Shown here: positions 18,764-29,088 of the stretch, piece by piece
Numbering within the stretch: the stretch's first letter is position 1
How the letters are laid out: every line of letters starts with the position of its first letter
From: Subtercola frigoramans
GTDB taxonomy: Bacteria; Actinomycetota; Actinomycetes; Actinomycetales; Microbacteriaceae
DNA: 64,000 bases
Assembly (NCBI RefSeq): GCF_016907385.1
Contig: NZ_JAFBBU010000001.1
Location: forward strand, 1,736,001 to 1,800,000
Reading direction: 5' to 3'
Notes under the pieces: generated by a model
Seen by the model: only the letters and a program-made list of their open reading frames with translations
What the model was told of the DNA's origin: nothing
The model's database searches: none
Made by a program: the position numbers and the translations under genes

Positions 18764-19306
18764 TCAGGCCCCGAGCGCCGGCTGTGCCTTCGTGACCCGG
18801 ATGAGCAGCAGGTACAGCTGGCAACCGAGGCAGTATCCGAAGACCGAGTTGAGGAATGCGGCCACGAAGGCTGCAGCTGCTGCAATCACCACGGCGTACG
18901 GAACACCGGCGAGGGCGAGAACAAGGCCGGCCAGGGTGATGGCAAAGCCGACACCCTGGGCAAAGGTCGGGGGTTTTGGGTCTTCCAATTCAGTGGGCGC
19001 GGGAAGGCGCGGCCGGATGAGGGCACGGAAGAGCAGGCCGTACGGGTGACGTCTGACACCGGCGAACGCACCCCAGGCGAACAGCGCACTGATGACCGCG
19101 AGCAGGATGAAGGCGGGTTCTGCAGTTCGACCGCCGATCGATTCGGCTGGAGTGGCGGTCGAGCCGAGTCCGAGCAGGAGTACAGCGATCAGCAGCACTG
19201 CGGTGATGCCAGCGCTGAACCGAGGTCCGCGCGGGTCGATGCCGCGTCTCTCTGCCGGGCGGGACGACGTGGTTGCAGACTTCGCGGAGGTGCTGGCGGC
19301 GCTCAA
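18764..19306 (-). CDS. DUF4395 membrane protein
   Basis: 180 residues, about four hydrophobic segments, preceded by a ~30-residue charged, Ser-rich N-terminus. DUF4395 is recognised from PRGPRFSAGITAVLLI near the N-terminus and FGYCLGCQLYLLL near the C-terminus. The latter holds a CxxC at the membrane face. Its ATG overlaps the stop of the thioredoxin-like gene (ATGA), and DUF4395 genes are commonly paired with thioredoxins, so a shared redox job at the membrane is likely. That function is inference. Confidence 0.85.
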   Translation of the reverse strand: MSAASTSAKSATTSSRPAERRGIDPRGPRFSAGITAVLLIAVLLLGLGSTATPAESIGGRTAEPAFILLAVISALFAWGAFAGVRRHPYGLLFRALIRPRLPAPTELEDPKPPTFAQGVGFAITLAGLVLALAGVPYAVVIAAAAAFVAAFLNSVFGYCLGCQLYLLLIRVTKAQPALGA

Positions 19307-19830
19307 TGGTCGCTCCTGACTGATCGAGTTGAGTGGAGTGCGGCGAGCTCTGCCTCGACGGCACCCGGGCGGGGAGCGCCCCCGATCCGGGCCGTGATGC
19401 GACCGTGTCGGTCGAGAATGAACGTGGTCGGCGTCTGGAGGATGCGGAACCTGTTGGCCAGGTCACCACGGTGAGTGAGGTCGACATCGACGTGATGCAC
19501 GTCGTCGTACTGCTCTGCCAGCAGACCCAGTCGCCTGCGCGTAGCCGGGCACGTGGAGCAGAATTCAGTCGAGAACTGCAGGAGCGTCGCGTGTTCCCCG
19601 AAGGTGATATCGGTTCCGAAGTCCGATTCGGCGAGCCCTGCGGTGCCGCCCGACACCGTGTCGTTCCCCAGGTCGATCGAGGGGACCGATGGTGACGTGC
19701 TGCGTCCGCCTGGGCCCTGCCGGGCATCCACTGTTCGCACAGCCGTGCCCTGGCTTCGACGCCACAGCAATCCGACCACCGTCGTCGCACCGACGAGGGC
19801 GAGAACGATGAGCACAGTGGTCAGAGTCAT
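19303..19830 (-). CDS. Membrane-anchored thioredoxin-like protein
   Basis: 175 residues: an N-terminal signal anchor (about residues 4-22), a linker, then a thioredoxin fold from ~residue 65. The active site is CSTC at 91-94 (context FSTEFCSTCPATRR), and the cis-proline loop is LQTPTTFILDRHG. The domain probably faces the cell exterior and handles thiol exchange. ATG 19830 is selected; an ATG ten codons upstream would put charged residues before the anchor. Translationally coupled to DUF4395 downstream and divergent from the esterase gene. Confidence 0.85.
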   Translation of the reverse strand: MTLTTVLIVLALVGATTVVGLLWRRSQGTAVRTVDARQGPGGRSTSPSVPSIDLGNDTVSGGTAGLAESDFGTDITFGEHATLLQFSTEFCSTCPATRRRLGLLAEQYDDVHHVDVDLTHRGDLANRFRILQTPTTFILDRHGRITARIGGAPRPGAVEAELAALHSTRSVRSDH

Positions 19831-19897
19831 GATGTGACCACGGTACGCGCGGGGGCACAACCCGGCCCGATTGTGACCTGAGATTACGAACAGGTGG

Positions 19898-19917
19898 CGC
19901 TGAGTAAACGTTCAGCG
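19898..19917. promoter_or_regulatory. Inverted repeat upstream of the esterase-mprF unit
   Basis: CGCTGA and TCAGCG form a 6-bp dyad with an 8-base spacer (GTAAACGT), placed between the divergent thioredoxin gene and the esterase gene. It could be an operator or a small hairpin; no regulator is adjacent. Confidence 0.3.
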
Positions 19918-19968
19918 AGGCGGAGCACACTGGGTGCTGCAGTGCTGGGGCAGCGAGTGAGGGTGAAC

Positions 19969-21270
19969 ATGGGCTCATGGGGAACCATGAGCATGATCGA
20001 GGGTCCGCTCGTCATCGCTCTGTGCTCTGCCTCCGTGGCGCTCCTCCTCTTTCTGGTTCTCGTCAGGCCGGGGCTGCGATGGCGGCGGCGGTCGCATTCG
20101 ACCGCGCTGGCCGTGGCGGCTGGCGTAGGTGCCCTGGTCGGCGCGGCCGCGACCTGGCTCACGGACGACGTGCTGAACCTCGTCGGTGTCGACTTCTCGT
20201 TCGCGACGCGGCTCTGGATTGCCGCCACGTTCGCCGGTGTCGCTGTGGCGCTGTGTTCGTTCTGGCGATCGCGGTGGTACCACAAGGCACTCGGCCTCTG
20301 TGCCAGTGTCGTGTTCCTGATGACGGGCGCAGTCGGAATCAACATCGATTTCGGAACGTACCCGACCGTCAACTCGCTGCTCGGCGTCAGCCCGTATGAC
20401 TCTGTCTCGGTGCCCGCCCTTGCGGCGGCACACGACTACCCCTCACCCCTGTCGGCGAGCTGGTCGGCACCAGCGGACATGCCTGCGACGGGCATGGTCG
20501 CGTCGGTGAGCATTCCCGCGACGGTCTCGGGATTCGTGGCGAGAAAAGCGCTCGTCTACCTGCCGCCTGCTGCGCTCACTGCTTCGCCACCAGTACTCCC
20601 TGTCGTGATCACCCTTTCGGGCCAACCGGGATCGCCCTCCGACCCGCTGGTCTCCGGGCACCTCATCGAATCGCTCGACACCTTCGCCCAGGCCCATTCG
20701 GGTCTCGCGCCGATCGTGGTCTCACCCGACCAGCTCGGTGATGCGCAGAACAATCCGATGTGCGTCGACGGTGCCCTGGGTAACTCGGCGACGTATCTCA
20801 CCGTCGACGTCGTGAACTGGATCAGGTCCTCGCTGCCGGTCGCTGCACCCGGGCCGGAGTGGGGTATCGCCGGGTTCTCACAGGGCGGTACCTGCTCGAT
20901 CCAGCTCGGGGCAGGGCATCCGGAGCTCTTCGGGGCCATTCTCGACGTGTCGGGTGAGCTGGTGCCGGCGAACGGCGAGGAACAGGAGACCATCGACTCC
21001 GGGTTCGCAGGCAGTCGGGCGGCCTATCTCGCCGCGTTGCCGGAGTCCATCCTGAAGGCTCGTGCGCCCTATTCGACTTTCGCCGTCTTCTCGGCGGGCC
21101 AGAACGACACGATCTATCAGCCAGACGCAGTGGTGATGTCTGACGCTGCCCGGGCTGCCGGCATGACTGTCTCCTACTTCGTGGCTCCGGACAGTGCCCA
21201 CGACTACACCACGGCGACGTATGCTTTCGGTCGTGGGTTCGCCGAACTCTCCGCTCACTGGGGGCTCTGA
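19969..21270 (+). CDS. Membrane esterase/alpha-beta hydrolase paired with MprF-like gene
   Basis: 433 residues. About four transmembrane segments fill residues 8-125; the rest is an alpha/beta hydrolase of the esterase-D/mycolyltransferase-like fold, with nucleophile Ser304 in GFSQGG and a late histidine in PDSAHDY. Topology places the hydrolase outside. Only two bases separate it from the MprF-like gene. In several bacteria aminoacyl-lipid synthases are paired with hydrolases that remove the amino acid again, so this may be an aminoacyl-lipid hydrolase (inference). ATG 19969 follows GAGGG; ATGs at 19987 and 19993 are alternatives. Confidence 0.78.
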   Translation: MGSWGTMSMIEGPLVIALCSASVALLLFLVLVRPGLRWRRRSHSTALAVAAGVGALVGAAATWLTDDVLNLVGVDFSFATRLWIAATFAGVAVALCSFWRSRWYHKALGLCASVVFLMTGAVGINIDFGTYPTVNSLLGVSPYDSVSVPALAAAHDYPSPLSASWSAPADMPATGMVASVSIPATVSGFVARKALVYLPPAALTASPPVLPVVITLSGQPGSPSDPLVSGHLIESLDTFAQAHSGLAPIVVSPDQLGDAQNNPMCVDGALGNSATYLTVDVVNWIRSSLPVAAPGPEWGIAGFSQGGTCSIQLGAGHPELFGAILDVSGELVPANGEEQETIDSGFAGSRAAYLAALPESILKARAPYSTFAVFSAGQNDTIYQPDAVVMSDAARAAGMTVSYFVAPDSAHDYTTATYAFGRGFAELSAHWGL

Positions 21271-21272
21271 TC

Positions 21273-23846
21273 ATGACGACATCTCTGGCTCCTCGCCCCA
21301 CTGTGGCGCCGTCTGGGGCGCCTTCCGAACGCGCGCGCCGACGACTTCGGCGCTTCGAGTCGTGGCTCGGCCGCTGGGCGTCGTCCATTCCGTTCACCTG
21401 GACGATCGCCGGTGTCGCGACGGTGGTGAGCGTGCTGCAGCTGGTCTTCCATGCGTCGCTCTACCGGATTCTCGACGGGGTGCTTTCGCAGAGCTTCGAC
21501 TCGGTGGTCACGCAGCATCACTGGTTCGCGCCAGTGACCTCGGTACTCATCGGTGCCAGAGCCCTGCACATCGTCGTACTGCTGCCGCTGATCCTGGTGG
21601 TGCTCGGTGCGGCCGAACGCCTGATGGGCACCTGGCGCACGATTGTCGTCTACCTGAGTGTCGCTATTCTCGGTGGAATCCTGGGGGTGCTCGTTGAGGG
21701 AATCGGTCTCTGGCTCGGCCTGATCGCCGCCGAGCAGGTACGTTCGCAGGCAACGATCGACCCCGTGATCCCGATCGTCGGTACGATCATGGCCGCCAGC
21801 GCCTTCACCGGCCCGCTTCTGCGGCGCCGCATCCGGCTGCTGGGTTTCGCCGGACTCCTCATGTTCGTTCTCTACTCCGGCGAGCCGAGAGACCTCTACC
21901 GGGTGATTGCCGCGGTTGCCGGCCTCATCATCGGCTCACTCTGGACCCGGCGCGTGAACCGAACGCCGGCGACACGACTGAACCTGACGCGCAGTTCGCA
22001 CCGGGAACGACGATCACTGCTCGCTGCCCTGGTGGCCATCACGGCTGTCGGGCCCCTCATCACCATCATCACACCGAGCGGTTTCGGCCCGTTGCAGCCA
22101 CTGGGGCTGCTCTTTCGGGACACCCTCGGATCGGTCGCTGGGGCGGCCGACTGCGCTGCAGTCGGCTACAGCGACGCCTGCGCTGACTCGTTCTCGCTGG
22201 CCAGGCTCGACGGCCCGGGGCCGGTGCTCGTCACGGTGCTCCCGCTCGTCGTGCTGGTCATCGCGGCAATCGGCATCCTCCGCGGCCGCCGGGTCGCCCT
22301 GTGGCTGGCTGTGAGCGTGAACGTGTTCCTCTCGGTGCTGGGCATCGCTTACTACGGCGTTCTGCCCGCACTGGGAGCCAACACCTTCTTCGACCTCTCC
22401 AACGGGCAGTTCGACCAGTACAGCATCTCGGTGATCATCTCGATCGCCCTCCCGTTGGTCATCGCCGCCCTGCTGATCGTCAACCTGCGCATCTTCCCGA
22501 CCGAATTCTCCGAAGGCGCAACTCCCCGGTTCTTCCTGGGTGTCGGCGTCGCCTTCATCGTCATCGCACTCGTCTACCTCGCCCTCGCCCTGATGTTCCG
22601 TGCCCAATTCGATCCGGTCGTCTCACTCTCCGACCTCCTGACCGACCTGCCGGAGCGCTTCATGCCAGTCGGCTTCCTCTCGCTCGAACGGGTCGACGTC
22701 TTTCCCGTGGGTGATGCGGCCCGATTCGTGTACGGCTGGGTAGGCCCGGCTTTCTGGTTCAGCGTGATTGTCGGTGCCATTCTGTCGATCTCGCACGTTC
22801 GACTGGGTTCTGCCGCAAACGCCACTGCGATCATCCGGTCGCTCCTGTACCGAGGTGGCCGCGGGTCGTTGTCATGGATGGCGACCTGGCCCGGAAACCA
22901 CTACTGGTTCTCTGATGGCCGTACTTCTGCTGTCGCCTACCGTGTTGTGAACGGGGTGGCGATCGCCCTCGGTGAACCCCTGGGCGAACCGGATGATCGG
23001 GCCGACGCCATTCGCCACTTCACCGTCTTCTGCACCAATCATGGCTGGACGCCCGTGTTCTACGTCGTCTCGGGAGCTATGCAACCCGTTTTCGACGAAT
23101 TGCAGTGGTCACTGCTTCAGATTGCCGAAGAGGCGACCATCGACCCGCGGGCCTTCTCCCTGCAGGGCAGGAGGATGCAGGACATCCGCACGTCGATCAA
23201 CAAGGCGGTGAAGACCGGGGTGCGAGCGGAGTTGACCGCGTACCACAACCTGACGCTGCCGCAGATCGCCCAGATCAGGGACATCTCGGAGGGCTGGATC
23301 GCCGAGAAGGATCTGCCCGAGATGGGATTCACTCTCGGAGGGGTCGATGAGCTGACCGACCCCGAGGTGACGCTCACGCTTGCCTTCGACGACTCAGGAA
23401 CCATCCTCGCTGTGACGAGCTGGCTCCCCACGTACCGCGACAGTCAGGTCATCGGCTGGACGCTGGATTTCATGCGCCGCCGCCAGGGAGCCATGAACGG
23501 CATCATGGAGTTCACGATTGCCGAGACGGTGCTGGCTGCCCGCGATGCTGGGCTCGAGTTCGTGAGCCTGTCTGCGGCCCCGCTTGCGCACACCGAATCG
23601 GCCGGTGCCGGGCAGGAGGGTGCTCGCGCAGCGGTGCTGGGAGTGTTGGGGCGGGCACTCGAACCGATATACGGATTTCGCTCACTGCTCGTCTTCAAGC
23701 AGAAGTTCCGGCCCCGCAATGTGCCGCTGTACCTGGCGTACGCCGACCCGCTGTCGTTACCGGCAGTCGGCGTTGCTTTGACTCGCGCCTACGTGCCCAC
23801 TTTCTCAGCACGGCATGCCCTCGGCTTCCTGAGTCGCTCGGCATAG
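21273..23846 (+). CDS. MprF-like lipid aminoacyltransferase (multi-TM plus DUF2156 domain)
   Basis: 857 residues. The N-terminal ~535 residues hold about twelve or more transmembrane segments; the early ones (HIVVLLPLILVVLGAAERLMG) are rhomboid-like. The C-terminal cytosolic DUF2156 domain (about 545-835) is the aminoacyl-tRNA transferase module of MprF/LysX-type enzymes; readable pieces include WFSDGRTSAVAYRVVNGVAI, LQGRRMQDIRTSINKA and MNGIMEFTIAETVLAARDAG. Such enzymes transfer Lys, Ala or Arg from tRNA to phosphatidylglycerol or diacylglycerol, reducing surface charge. No lysyl-tRNA synthetase domain is attached. Amino acid and lipid are unknown. Confidence 0.83.
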   Translation: MTTSLAPRPTVAPSGAPSERARRRLRRFESWLGRWASSIPFTWTIAGVATVVSVLQLVFHASLYRILDGVLSQSFDSVVTQHHWFAPVTSVLIGARALHIVVLLPLILVVLGAAERLMGTWRTIVVYLSVAILGGILGVLVEGIGLWLGLIAAEQVRSQATIDPVIPIVGTIMAASAFTGPLLRRRIRLLGFAGLLMFVLYSGEPRDLYRVIAAVAGLIIGSLWTRRVNRTPATRLNLTRSSHRERRSLLAALVAITAVGPLITIITPSGFGPLQPLGLLFRDTLGSVAGAADCAAVGYSDACADSFSLARLDGPGPVLVTVLPLVVLVIAAIGILRGRRVALWLAVSVNVFLSVLGIAYYGVLPALGANTFFDLSNGQFDQYSISVIISIALPLVIAALLIVNLRIFPTEFSEGATPRFFLGVGVAFIVIALVYLALALMFRAQFDPVVSLSDLLTDLPERFMPVGFLSLERVDVFPVGDAARFVYGWVGPAFWFSVIVGAILSISHVRLGSAANATAIIRSLLYRGGRGSLSWMATWPGNHYWFSDGRTSAVAYRVVNGVAIALGEPLGEPDDRADAIRHFTVFCTNHGWTPVFYVVSGAMQPVFDELQWSLLQIAEEATIDPRAFSLQGRRMQDIRTSINKAVKTGVRAELTAYHNLTLPQIAQIRDISEGWIAEKDLPEMGFTLGGVDELTDPEVTLTLAFDDSGTILAVTSWLPTYRDSQVIGWTLDFMRRRQGAMNGIMEFTIAETVLAARDAGLEFVSLSAAPLAHTESAGAGQEGARAAVLGVLGRALEPIYGFRSLLVFKQKFRPRNVPLYLAYADPLSLPAVGVALTRAYVPTFSARHALGFLSRSA

Positions 23847-23855
23847 TGCTACCCT
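23826..23855 (+). promoter_or_regulatory. leuA promoter giving a leaderless leader peptide
   Basis: TACCCT (23850-23855) fits TANNNT, with a weak TTCCTG 18 bases upstream. Initiation about seven bases downstream would fall on the GTG of the leader peptide at 23862, so that peptide may be translated leaderless. The promoter overlaps the end of the MprF-like gene. Confidence 0.55.
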
Positions 23856-23861
23856 GAAAGG

Positions 23862-23906
23862 GTGTCTTTCGGTCTGCTCCTTCTTAGCTGCCGCGACGAG
23901 CGCTAA
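23862..23906 (+). CDS. leuL: leuA leader peptide with four consecutive Leu codons
   Basis: Fourteen codons from GTG to TAA: MSFGLLLLSCRDER. Four leucine codons in a row (CTG CTC CTT CTT) directly upstream of leuA are the classic sign of leucine-responsive attenuation. The start sits close to the predicted transcription start, so leaderless initiation is likely. The stop codon lies in the loop of the hairpin described next. Confidence 0.85.
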   Translation: MSFGLLLLSCRDER

Positions 23907-23930
23907 CAGGGCTCCCTCGTCGCGGAGTTT
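23891..23930 (+). terminator. leuA attenuator hairpin
   Basis: Perfect 10-bp arms CCGCGACGAG (23891-23900) and CTCGTCGCGG (23916-23925), followed by AGTTTGTCGTT. The left arm is the end of the leader-peptide coding sequence, so a ribosome stalled on the Leu codons would cover it and prevent the hairpin. It may stop transcription or hide downstream signals. I see no clear competing antiterminator. Confidence 0.7.
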
Positions 23931-23956
23931 GTCGTTGGCCCACCCCCATACGCTGA

Positions 23957-25741
<1,785 letters not shown>

Positions 25742-25751
25742 GTCTTGCTCC

Positions 25752-25791
25752 CAGCTGGTTGAGTAGCACTGAAGGTACGTATCGAAACCCC
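25752..25791. repeat. Microbacteriaceae-type intergenic repeat, locus B
   Basis: One copy: CAGCTGGTTGAGTAGC, a variable middle, then GTATCGAAACCCC. It fills most of the gap between leuA and recO. Confidence 0.75.
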
Positions 25792-25843
25792 CACGTTCGG
25801 CCGTGCTTCCGCTACAGCATCGAGCCATGACCGATAATTGACT

Positions 25844-26656
25844 GTGCCCCTCTACCGAGACGACGTGGTCGTGCTTCGTACCCACAAGCTGGGCGAAGCC
25901 GACCGCATCGTCACCATGCTCTCGCGGCAGAATGGCAAGATCCGTGCCGTCGCCAAGGGTGTGCGCCGAACCGCGTCCAAGTTCGGTGCACGCCTCGAGC
26001 CCTTCATGGTGGCCGATGTGCAGTTCTTCGAGGGTCGAACGCTCGATACCATCACCCAGGCGGAGACCATCGCCTCCTACGGTGCTGAGATCTCGGCCGA
26101 CTACGCCAGTTACACCGCGGCAAGCGCGATGGTCGAGACCGCCGACAAGCTGACAGAGGCCGACGCGACCCAACAGCAGTATCTTCTTCTGGTGGGCGCC
26201 CTCCGTTCGCTGTCCCGCGGCGAACACGGTTCGAGCCTGACACTCGACTCGTACCTGCTGAGAGCGCTGTCGATGGCGGGATGGGCACCGAGCTTCTCCG
26301 ATTGCGCCGTGTCTGGTGCGCCGGGCCCGCATTCGGCCTTCGTCGTTCAGCTCGGTGGAGTGGTGAGCGACGAACTCGCCCCGCCGGGCACGCCGAGACT
26401 CGACCAGGCGACACTCGGGCTGCTGAGTGCGCTGCTCTCCGGCGACTGGGTGACGGCAGACTCCACTGCGGAACGGGTTCGCTCGCAGGCGAGTGGTATC
26501 GTCGCCGCCTACACCCAGTGGCACCTTGAACGGGGGCTGAAATCGCTCCAGCATGTGGACCGCTCGAATTCGACCATCCATACCCTGCGAGAGGCGCAAC
26601 TCGCTCGGCTGAGCACGCCGGCACCGCTGACCAGTGATCCCAGAACGAAAGCCTGA
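25844..26656 (+). CDS. recO: DNA repair protein RecO
   Basis: Recombination mediator that helps load RecA with RecF and RecR. 270 residues. The N-terminal OB-fold begins [20 protein letters not shown] and continues [18 protein letters not shown], closely matching actinobacterial RecO. The usual zinc site is absent: where relatives have a C-x-x-C pair and a second pair, this protein has [10 protein letters not shown] and then SDELAPPG, leaving one cysteine. GTG 25844 aligns with the family start (MxLYRD); a TTG six bases upstream is also possible. Followed by uppS, a common actinobacterial arrangement. Confidence 0.92.
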   Translation: MPLYRDDVVVLRTHKLGEADRIVTMLSRQNGKIRAVAKGVRRTASKFGARLEPFMVADVQFFEGRTLDTITQAETIASYGAEISADYASYTAASAMVETADKLTEADATQQQYLLLVGALRSLSRGEHGSSLTLDSYLLRALSMAGWAPSFSDCAVSGAPGPHSAFVVQLGGVVSDELAPPGTPRLDQATLGLLSALLSGDWVTADSTAERVRSQASGIVAAYTQWHLERGLKSLQHVDRSNSTIHTLREAQLARLSTPAPLTSDPRTKA

Positions 26657-26662
26657 AGCCTC

Positions 26663-27466
26663 ATGAGCCGTGTGCAGAAGACCTCCCCCCTCGCGGCCGA
26701 GTTCCGCCCCCTCGACTACACCGGAATCTACCCGCCAGACATTCCGCGGTCGCAGGTGCCAGCACACATCGCTATCGTGATGGACGGCAACGGTCGGTGG
26801 GCCAATGCGCGCGGGCTCACGAGGGTCGAGGGTCACAAGGCCGGCGAAGCCTCGCTGCTTGACGTTGTGGCCGGCGCCATCCAGATCGGCGTGAAGCACC
26901 TCAGCGTGTACGCCTTCTCCACCGAGAACTGGAAGCGGTCTCCCGACGAGGTGCGCTTCCTGATGGGCTTCAACCGCGAAGTGCTGCATCGGCGCCGCGA
27001 CCAGCTCAACGAATGGGGCGTGCGCGTGCGGTGGGCGGGGCGCAGGCCGAGGCTCTGGGCATCCGTCATCAACGAATTGCAGTTCGCCGAACGCCTCACA
27101 GAAGCGAATTCCACTCTCACGCTCACCATGTGCGTCAACTACGGCGGCAGGAACGAGCTGACGGATGCTGTGCAGTCCATCGCCGCAGAGGTCGCCGCCG
27201 GGCGGCTGAAGCCAGGTGGCATCTCGGAGAAGGTGATCCAGCGCCACCTCTACGTTCCCGACCTCCCCGATGTGGACCTGTTCGTGCGCAGCTCGGGGGA
27301 GCAACGAACGAGCAACTTCATGCTCTGGCAGTCGGCCTACGCCGAGATGGTGTTTCTCGACCGCCTGTGGCCGGACTTCTCCCGCACCGACCTGTGGGAG
27401 GCCATCGACCACTACGCTGGCCGCTCCCGCCGTTTCGGTGGCGCGGTGGACGCCCCGAAACCCTGA
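26663..27466 (+). CDS. uppS: Isoprenyl transferase (polyprenyl diphosphate synthase)
   Basis: Builds the polyprenyl diphosphate lipid carrier for peptidoglycan and other cell-wall polymers by cis-condensation of isopentenyl diphosphate. 267 residues. Signatures in order: [13 protein letters not shown] (catalytic Asp, near residue 38), [43 protein letters not shown] and the terminal [14 protein letters not shown]. It starts six bases after the recO stop and is probably cotranscribed. Confidence 0.95.
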   Translation: MSRVQKTSPLAAEFRPLDYTGIYPPDIPRSQVPAHIAIVMDGNGRWANARGLTRVEGHKAGEASLLDVVAGAIQIGVKHLSVYAFSTENWKRSPDEVRFLMGFNREVLHRRRDQLNEWGVRVRWAGRRPRLWASVINELQFAERLTEANSTLTLTMCVNYGGRNELTDAVQSIAAEVAAGRLKPGGISEKVIQRHLYVPDLPDVDLFVRSSGEQRTSNFMLWQSAYAEMVFLDRLWPDFSRTDLWEAIDHYAGRSRRFGGAVDAPKP

Positions 27467-27541
27467 TCCGCCGCCAATTGACTTTCCCCGTTCCGTCGGT
27501 CGACGTAGCAGGCACCGACAGAAGCAGGAGAGTCGATCAGG

Positions 27542-28027
27542 TCAGTCGCGAGGCTGGAGGGGGTCGGTGATGTCGGCGATGGTGGCATCGAACGACGCGA
27601 GCAGTGCGTCGGCGTCGACGAGCAGGCTGTGCCCGGGCGCTCCGGCGCCGAGCGCGATGCGTTTGCCGAGCATCCGTTCGTCTGCGATGACGGGCAGCAG
27701 GGTGGTGCTGCCGAGCGGGGTGATGGTTCCGCGCTCATAGCCCGTGGCCTCGAGGGCCCGCTCGGGTGACGGCAGTGAGAGCTTGTTGACACCCAGCAGG
27801 GCCCGGAGCTTCGACCAGCTGATCTGGCGATCGCCCGGCACCAGCGCGAAAAGATAGTCGCCATCGTGGCGTTTGACGACCAGCGACTTGACCACGTCAG
27901 AGGGCAGAAGGCCCAGCAGTGCAGCGGCCTCCTCGAGGCTGTTCGCCGGGGGGCGTTCGACGATCTCGATGGTGAGACCGCGCGCACGTGCATCGTGATC
28001 GACTCGTTCTGTAGCGCTCTGCGGCAT
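27542..28027 (-). CDS. YbaK/EbsC-family aminoacyl-tRNA deacylase
   Basis: 161 residues of the YbaK/ProX fold, which hydrolyses mischarged tRNA such as Cys-tRNAPro. Readable landmarks: LLGLLPSDVVKSLVVKRHDG with the family lysine, LSLPSPERALEATGYERGTITPLG containing the G-x-x-P-G-like substrate loop, and ALGAGAPGHSLLVDADALL. Specificity among Cys, Ala or Pro substrates cannot be told. ATG 28027 is used; an upstream ATG at 28069 would overlap the divergent DsbA region. Convergent with uppS. Confidence 0.85.
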   Translation of the reverse strand: MPQSATERVDHDARARGLTIEIVERPPANSLEEAAALLGLLPSDVVKSLVVKRHDGDYLFALVPGDRQISWSKLRALLGVNKLSLPSPERALEATGYERGTITPLGSTTLLPVIADERMLGKRIALGAGAPGHSLLVDADALLASFDATIADITDPLQPRD

Positions 28028-28085
28028 GCATCCATCTAAGCCGATGCCCGGGAATACCTCGCTCGGCACTGTCGTTGCCCACTAC

Positions 28086-28808
28086 ATGAGTGAAGCCATC
28101 AAAGTCGACGTCTGGTCGGATATCGCCTGCCCCTGGTGCTACATCGGTAAGCGGCAGCTCGAGGGCGGGATCGCCCAATACGCGGCGTCTGTGGCTGAGG
28201 GCGCAGCTCTTCCGGTTGAGATCGAGTACCACAGCTTCGAACTCTCGCCAGACACACCGGTTGACTTCGAGGGCAGTGAAGTCGACTTTCTTGCCGGGCA
28301 CAAGGGTCTCGCCCCAGCCCAGGTCGAGGGCATGCTCGAGCGCGTCACCGGTATCGCCGAGAGTGTCGGGCTGCGTTACGACTACGACGCCCTGCAGCAC
28401 ACCAATACCGTGAAGGCCCACCAGCTGATCCACTATGCCAAGGCGCACGGCGTGCAGCTCGAAGTGAAGGAGCGCCTGCTGAAGGCCTACTTCGAAGAGG
28501 GCCGTCACGTGGGGCGCGATGAAGACCTGGCCGACCTTGCTGCCGAGATCGGGCTCGACCGCGCCGACGTTCTTCGTTCGCTGCAGAGCAACGAGTTCCT
28601 GGCCGATGTGAGGGCCGATCAGGCCCAGGCCGTGGAGTTCGGCATCCAGGGCGTGCCATTCTTCGTCTTCGACTCCAAATACGGTGTCTCGGGCGCCCAG
28701 GAGGAGTCGGCATTCGCCCAGGTCTTCGCGCAGCTGGCTGAAGAACGCGGCGAGGCGAGCCTGGTCAGCGCACCTGCCGGAGTCGCCGACACCGAGGTGT
28801 CACAGTGA
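28086..28808 (+). CDS. DsbA-family oxidoreductase, FrnE-like
   Basis: 240 residues, no signal peptide, so cytosolic. The thioredoxin-type active site CPWC is near residue 15 (DIACPWCYIG), followed by a long helical insertion and the cis-proline strand QGVPFFVFDSKYGVSGAQ, typical of the FrnE/2-hydroxychromene isomerase-like group. Likely a thiol oxidoreductase or disulfide isomerase. ATG 28086 is chosen because the fold begins there. The stop overlaps the start of the following small gene by four bases (GTGA). Confidence 0.88.
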   Translation: MSEAIKVDVWSDIACPWCYIGKRQLEGGIAQYAASVAEGAALPVEIEYHSFELSPDTPVDFEGSEVDFLAGHKGLAPAQVEGMLERVTGIAESVGLRYDYDALQHTNTVKAHQLIHYAKAHGVQLEVKERLLKAYFEEGRHVGRDEDLADLAAEIGLDRADVLRSLQSNEFLADVRADQAQAVEFGIQGVPFFVFDSKYGVSGAQEESAFAQVFAQLAEERGEASLVSAPAGVADTEVSQ

Positions 28809-29023
28809 CGGAAGAACATGCCCCCACAGGCGCTCCAATCGAGCTTTCGAGCGCGGCTCTGCCCGGCGGGACCGCCCGCGGCACGATTCGCAGGATCGGC
28901 ACCGCCTCCACACTGGTCCAGCTGCTGCGCGACACCGCCAGCTCCGCCGTCTGCGGGGTCGACGGCGTGTGCGAGGTGCCCGAGATCACCGACAAGAACT
29001 CCTCCACCGACCGCACCCCGTAA
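28805..29023 (+). CDS. Small Cys-containing hypothetical protein coupled to FrnE-like gene
   Basis: 72 residues, GTG start overlapping the DsbA/FrnE stop (GTGA). The central part is a plausible amphipathic helix (ASTLVQLLRDTASSA) followed by VCGVDGVCEVPE, with two cysteines six residues apart. No domain is recognised. The overlap and the placement suggest coupled translation and possibly a redox partner or substrate of the oxidoreductase, but the frame could be fortuitous in such GC-rich DNA. Confidence 0.5.
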   Translation: MTEEHAPTGAPIELSSAALPGGTARGTIRRIGTASTLVQLLRDTASSAVCGVDGVCEVPEITDKNSSTDRTP

Positions 29024-29088
29024 CGCGTCTGTGCACAGGGCCAGGCGAAACGGCATGGCCGTCCCGAAACTCTGGGAGAATTGAAGCA

